64,000 nucleotides of DNA from Bradyrhizobium sp. CB2312 (GTDB lineage Bacteria; Pseudomonadota; Alphaproteobacteria; Rhizobiales; Xanthobacteraceae): assembly GCF_029714425.1 (NCBI RefSeq), contig NZ_CP121668.1, forward strand, positions 2,563,501-2,627,500, written 5' to 3'. This document shows, one piece after another, positions 9,581 to 18,407 of the stretch; the first letter of the stretch is position 1, and each line of letters opens with the position of its first letter. The position numbers and the translations under genes are program-made. The notes beneath the pieces were generated by a model. It did no database searches and had not been told where the DNA came from. It worked only from the letters and a program-made list of their open reading frames with translations.

Positions 9581-10507
9581 ATGGTCATGACCGCGCAAAC
9601 CGACCAGGATCGCGATTTCGTCGGCTATGGACGCAATCCGCCGGATCCGAGATGGCCCGGCGCCGCTCGCGTCGCACTCAACATCTGCGTCAATTGCGAA
9701 GAAGGATCGGAGGCTTCGTTTGCCGATGGCGACGGCGTCACTGAGACGGCGCTGACGGAGGGCGGCGGGGGAGGCTTTGACGGGCGCGATCTCGCTGCGG
9801 AATCGATGTTCGAGTATGGTAGCCGCGTCGGTTTCTGGCGGCTGATCCGGTTGCTCTCCGAGCGCGGCATGACGGCCACCGTCATGGGGTGCGCCCTTGC
9901 GCTGGAGCGCAATCCGGAAGCGGCAGCGGCCATCCGCGAGCATCGATACGATGTGTGCGCCCATGGCTGGCGCTGGGAGCGGCATCAACATCTTGGCGAG
10001 GATGAGGAGCGCGAGCGGATCCGCAAGACAGTGGCAAGTCTGGCCCGGACGATCGGCGAGCGACCACTCGGTTGGTATTGCCGCTACGGCGCGGGAGTGA
10101 ACACCCGCCGGCTGGTGGCCGAGGAGGGGGGCTTCCTCTACGATTCCGACGCCTACAATGACGAGTTGCCGTACTGGACCACGGTCGTCGGCAAGCCGCA
10201 CCTGGTCGTCCCCTATGGTCTGGTCAACAACGACGCCAAGTTCATCCGTGGCGCGATGGCGACCGCCGACGATTTCTTCGTCTATCTGAAGGATGCCTTT
10301 GACATGCTCTATGCTGAAGGCGCGACCGCGCCGAAGATGATGTCGGTCGGCCTCCACACCCGGATCGTCGGCCATCCGGGCCGGGCCGCGGGCCTCGCGC
10401 GCTTTCTTGACCACGTCGCCACGCGTGACGCGGTGTGGGTGTGCCGACGCGCCGACATTGCCCGGCATTGGATTACCACCCATCCCGCACAACCCCGAAA
10501 GACTTGA
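9581..10507 (+). CDS. polysaccharide deacetylase-fold protein, PuuE (cofactor-type allantoinase) subfamily
   Basis: This encodes 308 residues. The start, DFVGYGRNPPDPRWPGAARVALNICVNCEEGSE, is the hallmark of PuuE-like proteins, which hydrolyse allantoin by a NodB-like TIM barrel. Later landmarks are SRVGFWRLIRLLSERGM, VCAHGWRWERHQHL with the HGW motif, GWYCRYGAGVNTRRLVAEEGGFLYDSDAYNDELPYW, and a C-terminal VGLHTRIVGHPGRA. It starts 6 bases after the AllA-like gene. ATG at 9587 is an alternative start two codons later. The family also contains deacetylases of other cyclic amides, so allantoin is only the leading guess. Confidence 0.82.
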   Translation: MVMTAQTDQDRDFVGYGRNPPDPRWPGAARVALNICVNCEEGSEASFADGDGVTETALTEGGGGGFDGRDLAAESMFEYGSRVGFWRLIRLLSERGMTATVMGCALALERNPEAAAAIREHRYDVCAHGWRWERHQHLGEDEERERIRKTVASLARTIGERPLGWYCRYGAGVNTRRLVAEEGGFLYDSDAYNDELPYWTTVVGKPHLVVPYGLVNNDAKFIRGAMATADDFFVYLKDAFDMLYAEGATAPKMMSVGLHTRIVGHPGRAAGLARFLDHVATRDAVWVCRRADIARHWITTHPAQPRKT

Positions 10508-10527
10508 TCCATGGAAGGACCCGACCG

Positions 10528-11400
10528 ATGACACTCCGATCGAAGTTTCTTGCAATCGCGCTGATCATGGCCGGGGTCCAGGTCGCGGGCTGGATCGAGG
10601 CTCATGCCCAGGAGGCAGATCACCCCTCCGACAAGCCGTTGGTTGTCGCGTCCGATTTCGGTGTCGCACCATGGATGGTGCGAGGCACGAACGGTCCTGA
10701 AGGCTTCGGCGTGGATCTGATCAACGAGATCGGCAAGGAACTCGGCCGTCCGAAGGTCGAGATCGTGGATATCAACTTCTCTGGACTCTTTGCGGCATTG
10801 TTTGCCAAGAGGGTCGAATTCCTGGTCAACCCGCTGAATCTGACAGCCGAACGCTCCGAGCGGATGCTCTATACGGAGCCGCTATTCACCACCGGAAACG
10901 GGTTTCTGGCTCGCACCGCCGACGAGATGAAGAGCTTTGACGATCTCAAGGGCAAGGCGGTGGCAGTGAACCGCGGCACCATCTCGGACACCTGGGCGAC
11001 CGCGAATGCAGAGAAGTACGGATTCGAGGTGCAGCGCTATGACACCTTTCCGGACAGCGTGCAGGCCGTGCTGACTCGGCGCGCATTCACTGCGCTGAAC
11101 GAAATCCCCACTACCGTGTATGCCGCCAGTCAGAACAAGACGATCAAGGTTGGCTACAAGGACTTCAATGGGCGCAACTTCGCTTATGCGTTCCGGCTGG
11201 AGGACGCCGAGTATCGTAACAAGGTCGAGAACGTGATCGAATGCATGAAACTCGACGGGCGGCTGCGCAAGCTGCACGAGAAGTGGTACGGGGCCGCTCC
11301 GGATGCCGGCTCGGCGATCGAGACAGTGTATTTCGGCTACGGGCCTCCCGGCTTCAAGGGCTTCGAACCCGCTGCCCACATTCCGGCCTGCAAGAAATAG
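10528..11400 (+). CDS. periplasmic amino-acid-type ABC substrate-binding protein
   Basis: This encodes 290 residues with a signal peptide (MTLRSKFLAIALIMAGVQVA, cleavage after AHA near residue 28). The mature part has the SBP_bac_3 fold: PLVVASDFGVAPWM, GFGVDLINEIGKELG, FLVNPLNLTAERSERMLYTEPLFTTGNG and DLKGKAVAVNRGT. The LNLTAERSERM segment replaces the more usual I-x-x-T-x-E-R-x-x-x-x-F-S. It delivers a small polar solute to the two permeases that follow directly. The ATG at 10528 is preceded by GGAAGGAC. Confidence 0.88.
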   Translation: MTLRSKFLAIALIMAGVQVAGWIEAHAQEADHPSDKPLVVASDFGVAPWMVRGTNGPEGFGVDLINEIGKELGRPKVEIVDINFSGLFAALFAKRVEFLVNPLNLTAERSERMLYTEPLFTTGNGFLARTADEMKSFDDLKGKAVAVNRGTISDTWATANAEKYGFEVQRYDTFPDSVQAVLTRRAFTALNEIPTTVYAASQNKTIKVGYKDFNGRNFAYAFRLEDAEYRNKVENVIECMKLDGRLRKLHEKWYGAAPDAGSAIETVYFGYGPPGFKGFEPAAHIPACKK

Positions 11401-11454
11401 AGGGCACCACAGCCGGATCGCAAGAGCGGTCCGGCGGCCACACGGTGACAGCCG

Positions 11455-12126
11455 ATGGACCGTATTCTCGAGTACTATTTCAATCCGAAGGTCATCGCGC
11501 TCGCGTTTCCGAACGTACTAGCGGGCTTTCGCGTGACGGTTGCCGTCACGCTGCTGATTATTCTGTTTGGCATCGCGACGGGGCTGCTGCTGGCGTTGCT
11601 GCGTTGTGCCAACCTGCGGCCGTTGAATGCGTTGATCGTTGTTTACGTGGACGTACTGCGGACGCTGCCGCAACTCGTCATCATCGTGTTTATCTATTTC
11701 GGCCTGCCTTATGTGGGGCTCACCCTCTCGCCGTTCGTGACCACGGTGCTGTCGCTGGCGATGGTGCTGTCGGCGTTCAGCAGTGAGATATTCTGGTCGG
11801 CCATCATGGCGGTGCCCCGCGGACAGTGGGATGCCGCGAGCGCACTCGGGTTTGGGCGGGTGCGCACGTTGCTGCAGATCATCCTGCCTCAGGCCTTCCG
11901 GCTGTCGGTGCCGCTTCTGACCAACCGGGCGATCTCGATCAGCAAGGGCACTGCGCTGGGCACCGCCGTGTCGTTGCCGGAGACGCTGGGGCAGGCGCAG
12001 AGCGTGACTGCGATGGTCGCAAATCCCTCGCCACTGACGCTCGCCGCGGCCTTCTACGTGCTGTTTTTTCTGCCGCTCGTGGTCGCCAGCCGCTGGATCG
12101 AGTGGCGATCAGCGCAGGGACGATAA
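11455..12126 (+). CDS. polar amino-acid-type ABC permease (HisM/GlnP family)
   Basis: This encodes 223 residues with about five membrane helices. The cytoplasmic coupling loop (EAA motif) is clear: GQWDAASALGFGRVRTLLQIILPQ at about residues 122-145. The N-terminal part begins with a periplasmic segment and VLAGFRVTVAVTLLIILFGIATG as the first helix. It forms a heterodimer with the next permease in the inner membrane. Confidence 0.88.
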   Translation: MDRILEYYFNPKVIALAFPNVLAGFRVTVAVTLLIILFGIATGLLLALLRCANLRPLNALIVVYVDVLRTLPQLVIIVFIYFGLPYVGLTLSPFVTTVLSLAMVLSAFSSEIFWSAIMAVPRGQWDAASALGFGRVRTLLQIILPQAFRLSVPLLTNRAISISKGTALGTAVSLPETLGQAQSVTAMVANPSPLTLAAAFYVLFFLPLVVASRWIEWRSAQGR

Positions 12127-12135
12127 GGGAAGACT

Positions 12136-12807
12136 ATGCAGGCGCTGCTGGACAATTTTGCCGACATCGACGCGCTGGTGCGGGTCTATCCGCTGCTGCT
12201 GCAGGGCGTACTTTACACCGTCACCCTGGCGTTGGTGGCTCTGCCGCTCGGCCTCCTGCTGGGCCTCTCTATCGCCGTGGCCTATAGTTTCCATCATCGC
12301 TGGCTGAACGTTGCCCTGCTGGTCTATATTGATGTCTTCCGGGCGTTTCCGGTGGTCGTGCTGCTGATTCTGGTGTTCTACGGCCTGCCGTTCCTCGGGT
12401 TGACCTTGGGCGGTTTTGCTGCCGCCGTTCTTGCGATCGTGCTCAACAACTCCGGCTACTATGGCGAGATTTTTCGCGCGGGCATCGAGTCCGTGTCTCG
12501 CGGCCAGTACGAGGCGGCGCGCGCGCTGGGCTTCAGGCCTTTGCATGTCGTGCTCTACATTGTCCTGCCGCAGGCCGTACGCAATGTGCTGGCCCCGCTG
12601 GCCAGCAATTCACTGGAGCTGGTCAAGACCACCTCGATCGGTGCGCTGGTCGCTTTGCCCGAGCTGCTGCGCTCGGCGCGTGTCGCTCAGGAGCAGACCT
12701 ATAATCCGACGCCGCTGATGGCGGCTGCGGTGATCTTCTTCGTCTTGCTGTATCCGATTGCGCGTTGGGTCGCGCGTCTGGAGCGGCAGGCCCTGGCGGC
12801 ACGGTAG
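12136..12807 (+). CDS. polar amino-acid-type ABC permease, second subunit
   Basis: This encodes 223 residues. It is paralogous to the preceding permease, with the coupling motif GQYEAARALGFRPLHVVLYIVLPQ at about residues 119-142 and the start of the first helix in LLLQGVLYTVTLALVALPLG. It follows 9 bases after the first permease (GGGAAGACT before ATG) and completes the membrane dimer. Confidence 0.88.
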   Translation: MQALLDNFADIDALVRVYPLLLQGVLYTVTLALVALPLGLLLGLSIAVAYSFHHRWLNVALLVYIDVFRAFPVVVLLILVFYGLPFLGLTLGGFAAAVLAIVLNNSGYYGEIFRAGIESVSRGQYEAARALGFRPLHVVLYIVLPQAVRNVLAPLASNSLELVKTTSIGALVALPELLRSARVAQEQTYNPTPLMAAAVIFFVLLYPIARWVARLERQALAAR

Positions 12808-12809
12808 TC

Positions 12810-13805
12810 ATGGCCACGCTGATCACGGGTGGTGCCGGATTCATCGGACTTGCGCTGGCAGAGCATTTGCTCGCGGCAGGCCAGCGCGTCGTACTGTTCG
12901 ACTTACCGGCGGCTCCGACGGAGCTGATGGCGCGCCCCGAGCTTGCGGGCGCGGTCTATGTCAGCGGCGATGTTACTGACGAGGCCGATCTCGACGCTGC
13001 GCTCGCGACCGCGCCCATCGACTGCGTGATTCACGCGGCCGCCGTGACGCCGAATGAGCAGCGTGAACGCACGGATGCTCGCCGGATTGTCGATGTCAAT
13101 GTCGGCGGTACCGTCAACCTGATGGAGCGCGCGATCGCGCGTGGCGGAATCCGGCGTATCGTTGTGGTGAGTTCTGTTGCCGTCTACGGTTTTTCTGCTC
13201 CGACCGTGTCCGGCTGTTTTGAGGAGGCGATCAGCCATCCGGCGCCCTCCGCACTCTACGGTATCAGCAAGCTTGCGGCGGAACAGGCGGCGATCAGGAT
13301 CGCGCATCTCCACCGCTGCGACACACGAATCGTCCGACTCGGTCCGGTCTATGGTCCTTGGGAATTGCCAACCCCAGTGCGAGATGCGCTCAGCCCGCAC
13401 CACCAGGTCCTGCAGGCACTACGGTCTGGTCACGAGGCGGTGCTACCGCGTGCGATGCGCGCCGACTGGATCTACTCGCGTGATGCCGCCGCCGGTATCG
13501 CTGCAGTCGCCATGGGTATGGCCCTCGGCCATGCGGTCTATCACGTCGGTGGCGGCTGCATGTCAGACCTGCAGGACTGGTGCCGCGCGCTCTCAAGCCG
13601 CTTTCCGGATTTCCGTTGGCGCTGCGCCGAGCCGGGCGAGACTGCAGGCATCCGCTACAACCTTCCCGTTGACCGCGCGCCGCTGAGCGTTGCGCGTCTC
13701 CTGCGCGACACCGGGTTCAACCCTGCCTATCCCGTGGACACGGCGGCAGCGGATTATCTGTCCTGGATGGGTCTCGACGGCCCTGCATCGAGAGGCGTGT
13801 CATGA
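12810..13805 (+). CDS. NAD-dependent epimerase/dehydratase family protein
   Basis: This encodes 331 residues in an extended SDR fold. The Rossmann glycine motif is ITGGAGFIG (about residues 5-13); the acidic residue after strand 2 is in VLFDLPA; the active-site pair is seen as SSVAVYG and YGISK (Tyr-x-x-x-Lys, about residue 150). The ATG at 12810 lies 2 bases after the permease stop, and the gene overlaps the next by ATGA. Upstream in-frame codons from 12765 would run into the permease and are not used. It likely oxidises or epimerises the imported substrate or a derivative; the substrate is unknown. Confidence 0.85.
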   Translation: MATLITGGAGFIGLALAEHLLAAGQRVVLFDLPAAPTELMARPELAGAVYVSGDVTDEADLDAALATAPIDCVIHAAAVTPNEQRERTDARRIVDVNVGGTVNLMERAIARGGIRRIVVVSSVAVYGFSAPTVSGCFEEAISHPAPSALYGISKLAAEQAAIRIAHLHRCDTRIVRLGPVYGPWELPTPVRDALSPHHQVLQALRSGHEAVLPRAMRADWIYSRDAAAGIAAVAMGMALGHAVYHVGGGCMSDLQDWCRALSSRFPDFRWRCAEPGETAGIRYNLPVDRAPLSVARLLRDTGFNPAYPVDTAAADYLSWMGLDGPASRGVS

Positions 13806-14578
13806 CGGGCCGGTTATTCGGCAAGTCCATCGTGATCACCGGCGCCTCGTCTGGAATCGGGCGCGCCATCGCATGCCGGTTTGCAGCCGAAGGCGCGCGG
13901 CTGGTTCTCGCCGATGTCACCACCGATGTTCGCGAGGGGGGCGTGCCGACCATCGATCGGCTGCGGGCGGACGGCTACGAGGTAGAGTTCATTCGAACTG
14001 ATGTGTCCTGCGAAACCGATGCGGAGCAGGCGATTGCGTTCGCCGTGGAGAAGTTTGGCCGGCTCGACGGTCTCATTAACAATGCGGCCATCGGCATCGG
14101 CAAGCCGTTACTCGAGATCAGCCTTGCGGAGTGGAGCCGGGCATTTGCTGTCAATCTCACTGGCGTCTTTCTGATGAGCAAGGCAGCGGTTGCGACGATG
14201 CTGAGGCAGGAGGTGCGCAACGACGTGCGCGGCCGTATTGTCAATATCTCGTCTCAGCACGGCATGATCGCCTGTCCGGAGGATATCGCCTATGGCACTT
14301 CGAAGGCTGGCGTCGTCTACATCACCCGGCAAATTGCCGCCGATTATGCGCGAGATCACGTCATCTGTAACGCGGTGGCGCCCGGCAAGATCGTGACGGG
14401 CAAGCCGGGGCGCGCCGCAGAAACACGCTGGATGGACTATTCACGCAGTCGCACGCCGATGCCGCGCTTGGGTGCGCCCGACGATGTGGCTGGGGCCGCG
14501 CTTTTTCTGGCCTCGGACGATGCAACCTTCATCACTGGTGAGAACATTCTCGTCGATGGCGGTTGGATGGCCGCGTGA
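13802..14578 (+). CDS. short-chain dehydrogenase/reductase
   Basis: This encodes 258 residues of a classical SDR. The cofactor motif is TGASSGIG (about 12-19), followed by NNAAIGIG (about 91-98), the catalytic Ser in NISSQHG, and YGTSKAG (Tyr and Lys, about 162-168). The C-terminus, GENILVDGGW, is the usual substrate-loop end. The acidic residue in VLADVTTD (about 40) suggests NAD over NADP. It overlaps the epimerase gene by 4 bases and acts in the same operon. Confidence 0.9.
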   Translation: MTGRLFGKSIVITGASSGIGRAIACRFAAEGARLVLADVTTDVREGGVPTIDRLRADGYEVEFIRTDVSCETDAEQAIAFAVEKFGRLDGLINNAAIGIGKPLLEISLAEWSRAFAVNLTGVFLMSKAAVATMLRQEVRNDVRGRIVNISSQHGMIACPEDIAYGTSKAGVVYITRQIAADYARDHVICNAVAPGKIVTGKPGRAAETRWMDYSRSRTPMPRLGAPDDVAGAALFLASDDATFITGENILVDGGWMAA

Positions 14579-14593
14579 GCCCTGGAGATCTCG

Positions 14594-15364
14594 ATGATGA
14601 GCAAGCCTGATTTGACAGTTGCCGCCATAGCCGCGCCAATCATCGAGATGACTGGTGTGAGCAAGTGGTACGGTAGTAGTCAGGTGCTGAAGGGTATCAA
14701 CTTCCGTGTCGCGCGCGGCGAGCGCGTCGTGGTCTGCGGTCCGTCTGGGTCCGGAAAATCGACCATGATTCGTTGCATCAATCGGCTCGAAGAGCACCGC
14801 GATGGCAAAATCATCGTCAACGGCGTTGAGCTAGATCACACCACGAAAAATGTGGACGTGGTGCGCCGCGATGTCGGAATGGTGTTCCAGCAGTTCAACC
14901 TGTTTCCGCATCTCACCGTGCTGCAGAATTTGATGATCGCGCCGGTCAAGATCCGCAAGGTGCCAAAGCCGGAAGCCGAAGCGACGGCACGGCAGTATCT
15001 GGCGCGGGTCCGGATCGCCGAGCAAGCGGACAAGTACCCAAGCCAGCTCTCGGGCGGGCAGCAGCAACGCGTTGCGATTGCGCGGGCGCTCTGCATGAAG
15101 CCGAAGGTCATGCTGTTCGACGAGCCAACGTCGGCTCTGGATCCAGAGATGGTCCAGGAGGTGCTCGACGTGATGGTCTCACTCGCGCGCGAAGGGATGA
15201 CGATGGTGTGTGTTACCCACGAGATGGGCTTTGCGCGAAGCGTTGCGGATAGGGTGGTGTTCATGGACGCTGGCGCGATTATTGAAGAGGGCCTGCCTCA
15301 TCAGTTTTTTTCGGACCCTAGGCACGAGCGCACCCGTGCGTTCCTGAAGCAAATCATGCACTAG
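14594..15364 (+). CDS. polar amino-acid-type ABC transporter ATP-binding protein (GlnQ/HisP family)
   Basis: This encodes 256 residues. Walker A is GPSGSGKST (about 51-59), the Q-loop is [14 protein letters not shown], the signature is LSGGQQQR (about 153-160), Walker B is [13 protein letters not shown] (about 172-184), and the switch His is in CVTHEMGF. It is the energising subunit for the permease pair at 11455-12807 and ends the operon that began at the AllA-like gene. Confidence 0.93.
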   Translation: MMSKPDLTVAAIAAPIIEMTGVSKWYGSSQVLKGINFRVARGERVVVCGPSGSGKSTMIRCINRLEEHRDGKIIVNGVELDHTTKNVDVVRRDVGMVFQQFNLFPHLTVLQNLMIAPVKIRKVPKPEAEATARQYLARVRIAEQADKYPSQLSGGQQQRVAIARALCMKPKVMLFDEPTSALDPEMVQEVLDVMVSLAREGMTMVCVTHEMGFARSVADRVVFMDAGAIIEEGLPHQFFSDPRHERTRAFLKQIMH

Positions 15365-15483
15365 GGTTGAGTCCACAGTCGAAGGGACCGACGCGGAAAA
15401 TGGTTGGGTTCGCTGCCAGAGCGGAGTAGTAGGCTAACCATGCGTTGGTTCTTAAATCCATCCTTCCGTCCTGCATAGCGGTA

Positions 15484-15759
15484 ATGATTGAAGAACTAAA
15501 TCTCGAAGATTGGGCCTGGCAACTTTCGACCGAAGTGTACCGTCTCAATCTGTATAGCCATCTTACGGGACAAGCAGAGCTAAATCGTTTATCGGTCACC
15601 GAAGAAGAGTTGGCTGGCGCAATCCGCGACAGTTTCACTCAAGTGAACGAGGCCGCCTACCGCGAAATCGTCAAGTTGGCGACGGAGGCGGCGCTCGAGA
15701 CCTACGATCGGGTCGTATCGTCCACCATCAAACGGTTGCGCGTCCGGCTACGCGGCTGA
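15484..15759 (+). CDS. 91-residue hypothetical protein
   Basis: The frame reads MIEELNLEDWAWQLSTEVYRLNLYSHLTG, then TEEELAGAIRDSFTQVNEAAYREIVKLATEAALETYDRV. It is a helical, acidic, well-balanced composition. The ATG at 15484 is preferred; an in-frame alternative at 15445 adds 13 non-conserved residues. No family with known function is recognised. It stands alone between the ABC operon and the gene-poor region. Confidence 0.5.
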   Translation: MIEELNLEDWAWQLSTEVYRLNLYSHLTGQAELNRLSVTEEELAGAIRDSFTQVNEAAYREIVKLATEAALETYDRVVSSTIKRLRVRLRG

Positions 15760-16782
15760 ACTTACCTCTTTGCGCGCTCGGAAAATCCCAGGCTCAACTC
15801 GATAGCGCACGTTACGATTGCTGCGTGTCGCGGCCGGTTTACGGCTCGGACTGCGGCGGCTTCACTTGATTTTGTTCGACGAGACTTCGTTTTCATAGTT
15901 TTGATAGGAACCGCCAGCAGATCCTTTACACGGCCCAGTCCATTGGTCGAGAACGGTTGGCGGTCGTCAGACGAACCAACCGAGCAAGATTGCTGGTCGT
16001 GAATTCGCGCGCCAAAGGCGGCATCCATGCGCTGCGGGGAAGCCGGCCGGCTGCCTCGAAAGCACAGACATCCAGCTGCCGGGTCGGCGTCAAGCGTACG
16101 AGTTAACCATCAACTTCGATCCAATTTTAATAAGACAACAGGACTCTTGTTAATATGAGCCGAGCAAATCAACGTTGCAGATGTTGCCGTTTTCCGGACG
16201 TCGGCGGGACCGGGAAGCTGACTCATGGAGCGCGATCGCAGTCGCTGCGGTCGTTCAACCGGGCCGCGCGGCTGTCATTTGATGGAATTCGTGGGGCGCA
16301 TCCTTGCGTGGTGCGCGACATAAACGCCCTGGGGGCCCCGTGTGTCCACGCCGTACTACATATTTGCGAATGAGTTTGTGCTGTCGTTCGAAGGCCATTC
16401 CGGAATCTTCATCTGCCGCGTCGTGTGGAGAAAGGCGACGCTTTGCGGCGTTTCCTTTCCACTGCGTCGTCGCTCGCCGAAATTGGCGAACGATTCTGGT
16501 GACCCCGCAAAAGTGGTGCGACTTGTTCGCCAGATCGTGTGCCGTTAGGACGGGCCTGGCTTGGAAGTGTCGGCGCCCCTCCTTGCGTGCTGACGAGCCT
16601 TCGATTGGACCGGCCCCTTCCGCTGTTGGCACTACGGCGAGGAAAGAAGACTTCCGGAAACAAGCAGACGCTCGGTAACCTCTTCTCTGTGGATTGCGCG
16701 CGCAAACTTATAGATTTGCAGCTTTCAGTCGTGCGCACCCAAATCGAAAGTGCTTCTCTGTATTGGGGAGAGAGGCCGATCG
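15760..16782. other. gene-poor 1-kb stretch
   Basis: No frame with recognisable similarity was found. A minus-strand frame at 15762-15896 (44 codons, MKTKSRRTKSSEAAAV start, highly basic) could be a tiny protein but has no supporting context. The remainder is arginine/serine-rich chance reading in all frames. Confidence 0.35.
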
Positions 16783-16932
16783 ATGACCCAGTTCAATTCT
16801 GTTTTGGTCGCGGTTGCTCTGGCGCTTACTGCCTACTTTGGCGTAGCCGCTTGGAAAGCCACTGCAGATGATCGCCGCGATCGGACTTTTATTCATAGGA
16901 TGGAACTACCTGCGGCGCTAACGCAACAGTAG
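16783..16932 (+). CDS. tiny single-span membrane protein
   Basis: A frame of 49 residues opens at ATG 16783 behind GGGGAGAG. It begins MTQFNSVLVAVALALTAYFG, a clear hydrophobic segment (about 6-26), and ends in a polar, charged tail (KATADDRRDRTFIHRMELP). The pattern of one helix plus a basic/acidic tail fits a small membrane protein. The family is unknown and expression is not proven. Confidence 0.4.
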   Translation: MTQFNSVLVAVALALTAYFGVAAWKATADDRRDRTFIHRMELPAALTQQ

Positions 16933-17000
16933 CCGAGTAACGTGCATCGGCCATCATTTGTGAGCAGTCAGGGTATCTCAGCCCGGCTAGGATCGCAGCG

Positions 17001-17117
17001 ATGGCTAGACGGAAACCGATCTTACCTATCGATGTTTTGCTGATAGTTGCGATCAACGTTGTCGTCGCGGTTGTGGTCTATTACTTGATCGTACTTTGGG
17101 GATTTATGGAGGGCTGA
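17001..17117 (+). CDS. tiny single-span membrane protein
   Basis: ATG at 17001 opens 38 codons: MARRKPILPID, then a long hydrophobic segment (VLLIVAINVVVAVVVYYLIVLW, about 12-33) and GFMEG. Positive residues before the helix predict an N-in orientation. The strongly hydrophobic composition is unlikely by chance in such GC-rich DNA. The function is unknown. A comparable single-span protein gene lies 70 bases upstream. Confidence 0.45.
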   Translation: MARRKPILPIDVLLIVAINVVVAVVVYYLIVLWGFMEG

Positions 17118-17263
17118 GGCAACAATCGGACAGCCGGGTGGGCCTGCCAACCTCAACGAGACTGGCTCGCGTGTAGCGCCTTCGCCTCGTCTCAAGGCGC
17201 GCGCATCCAGACATCGCAAGCCTCGACAGCGCGGTGAGAGAGTATTGAGGGTGCCGTTTGTGT

Positions 17264-17470
17264 TCAAACTGAGTTCGTCCGTACCTTGGCATCCCGCAAG
17301 CGCCGAACGTAGTAGCCTTGTCTCTCAACGGCCAATCTAATCTCGTCGCTGACCCTAGAAACTCTTTTTTTGCTCTTCCGCCATTTGATCGATGGATCAA
17401 GTGCCGGGATCGGAGAGCCTTTGCTTAAGACGAGAAAATCACGTTTACGATTGAAATAGATTTCAAACAT
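17264..17470 (-). CDS. 68-residue basic hypothetical protein
   Basis: The start at 17470 is preceded on the minus strand by GGGGGTAAAG. The product begins [22 protein letters not shown], then [29 protein letters not shown]. It is strongly basic with two aromatic clusters, and resembles short conserved proteins of Bradyrhizobium that I cannot name. The longer in-frame extension to 17617 has a different composition and is not used. Confidence 0.5.
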   Translation of the reverse strand: MFEIYFNRKRDFLVLSKGSPIPALDPSIKWRKSKKRVSRVSDEIRLAVERQGYYVRRLRDAKVRTNSV

Positions 17471-17657
17471 CTTTACCCCCGACCACCAACTCAATGTCTC
17501 GGATGCTGCACGGCCGATTGATGTGCAGCGCGGTAAAAATTGCCGTCGAAATTCAAATCCAGAAACGATTTGACGCAAGCCCGCTCCGCTGTGAATAGCG
17601 GGGATGATGCTGCGCAATTATTTCTCCAGCAAGATTTTATGCTTGTATGTTGTTCGC

Positions 17658-17861
17658 ATGCCACGCTCACACACCAGTTCTCTTCTTGATGCATACGAAC
17701 TCGCGATTGACGAGGTCGTCGCCGCTTGTGATGGTGACGTGCGCGGCGCGCTTAGGGCATTGATGCTTGTCAATGAGCAGCTAGAGCAACGATTGGAGCG
17801 GATGAGCGCTCAATTGGATGATCAGTCAGAGAACCATCAGCCCCGCGGCTCGCTCCACTGA
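17658..17861 (+). CDS. 67-residue helical hypothetical protein
   Basis: The product begins MPRSHTSSLLDAYELAIDEVVAACDGD and continues VRGALRALMLVNEQLEQRLERMSAQ. The segment ACDGDVRGALRALMLVNEQLE is a recurrent pattern in small rhizobial proteins of unknown role, ending in a short coiled coil. It starts at ATG 17658, not the upstream ATG at 17604, because only this part is similar. No operon partner. Confidence 0.55.
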   Translation: MPRSHTSSLLDAYELAIDEVVAACDGDVRGALRALMLVNEQLEQRLERMSAQLDDQSENHQPRGSLH

Positions 17862-18407
17862 CACAATCTTTCTGGGTCGGCGCGCGTATGCCTTTATAGC
17901 ATATCACGACGACCACTTCCGGCGTCCGTGTTGCGCTCGATAGGCGTCGGATGGTCAGATGCACGTTGGACCCCGTTCGCTTTCAAGCACGCGGGTATTA
18001 AAGCCCTCTATATCGCCTAGGCTTGCCAGGTTGCAAAACGGCGACAAGAAGTAATGGTTCCTCCGCGCGTGTTCTCAGTTGTGTTCGAAAAAAATGGAAC
18101 GCGGCTGGTGTCGCGAAATTCGTCAATACCCTTCGACTTTCGCATCGACTCCAGCTGGAGTGCGACGACCAGCTTAGTCATGTTGTACCGTAGCGTTGTC
18201 GGGCGGGACGCGGTCGAATTGACGGTGGAGGGCTGCTATTCAGCGTAAGGGTGAAGAATGCTGATTGAGGGGGTCCAAAACTTCTCATGACCACCGGCCG
18301 CCGAATGGGCTCGCCGCGCCCGCCAATATCGTCCGTTAGCGAAAACGATGTCGACTGGATCGCAAGCGGAATCACGCATCTGGCGGATCACCGCCTCGAG
18401 GCCCCGG
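17862..18407. other. intergenic stretch downstream of the carbohydrate ABC operon
   Basis: It holds the 3' side of the minus-strand carbohydrate operon. No coding frame on either strand is convincing. A 64-codon frame at 18054-18248 has no similarity and no ribosome-binding site. Confidence 0.35.

Noticed and set aside
15762..15896. 44-codon basic minus-strand frame
   Set aside because: No ribosome-binding site, no context and no similarity; too weak to list as a gene.
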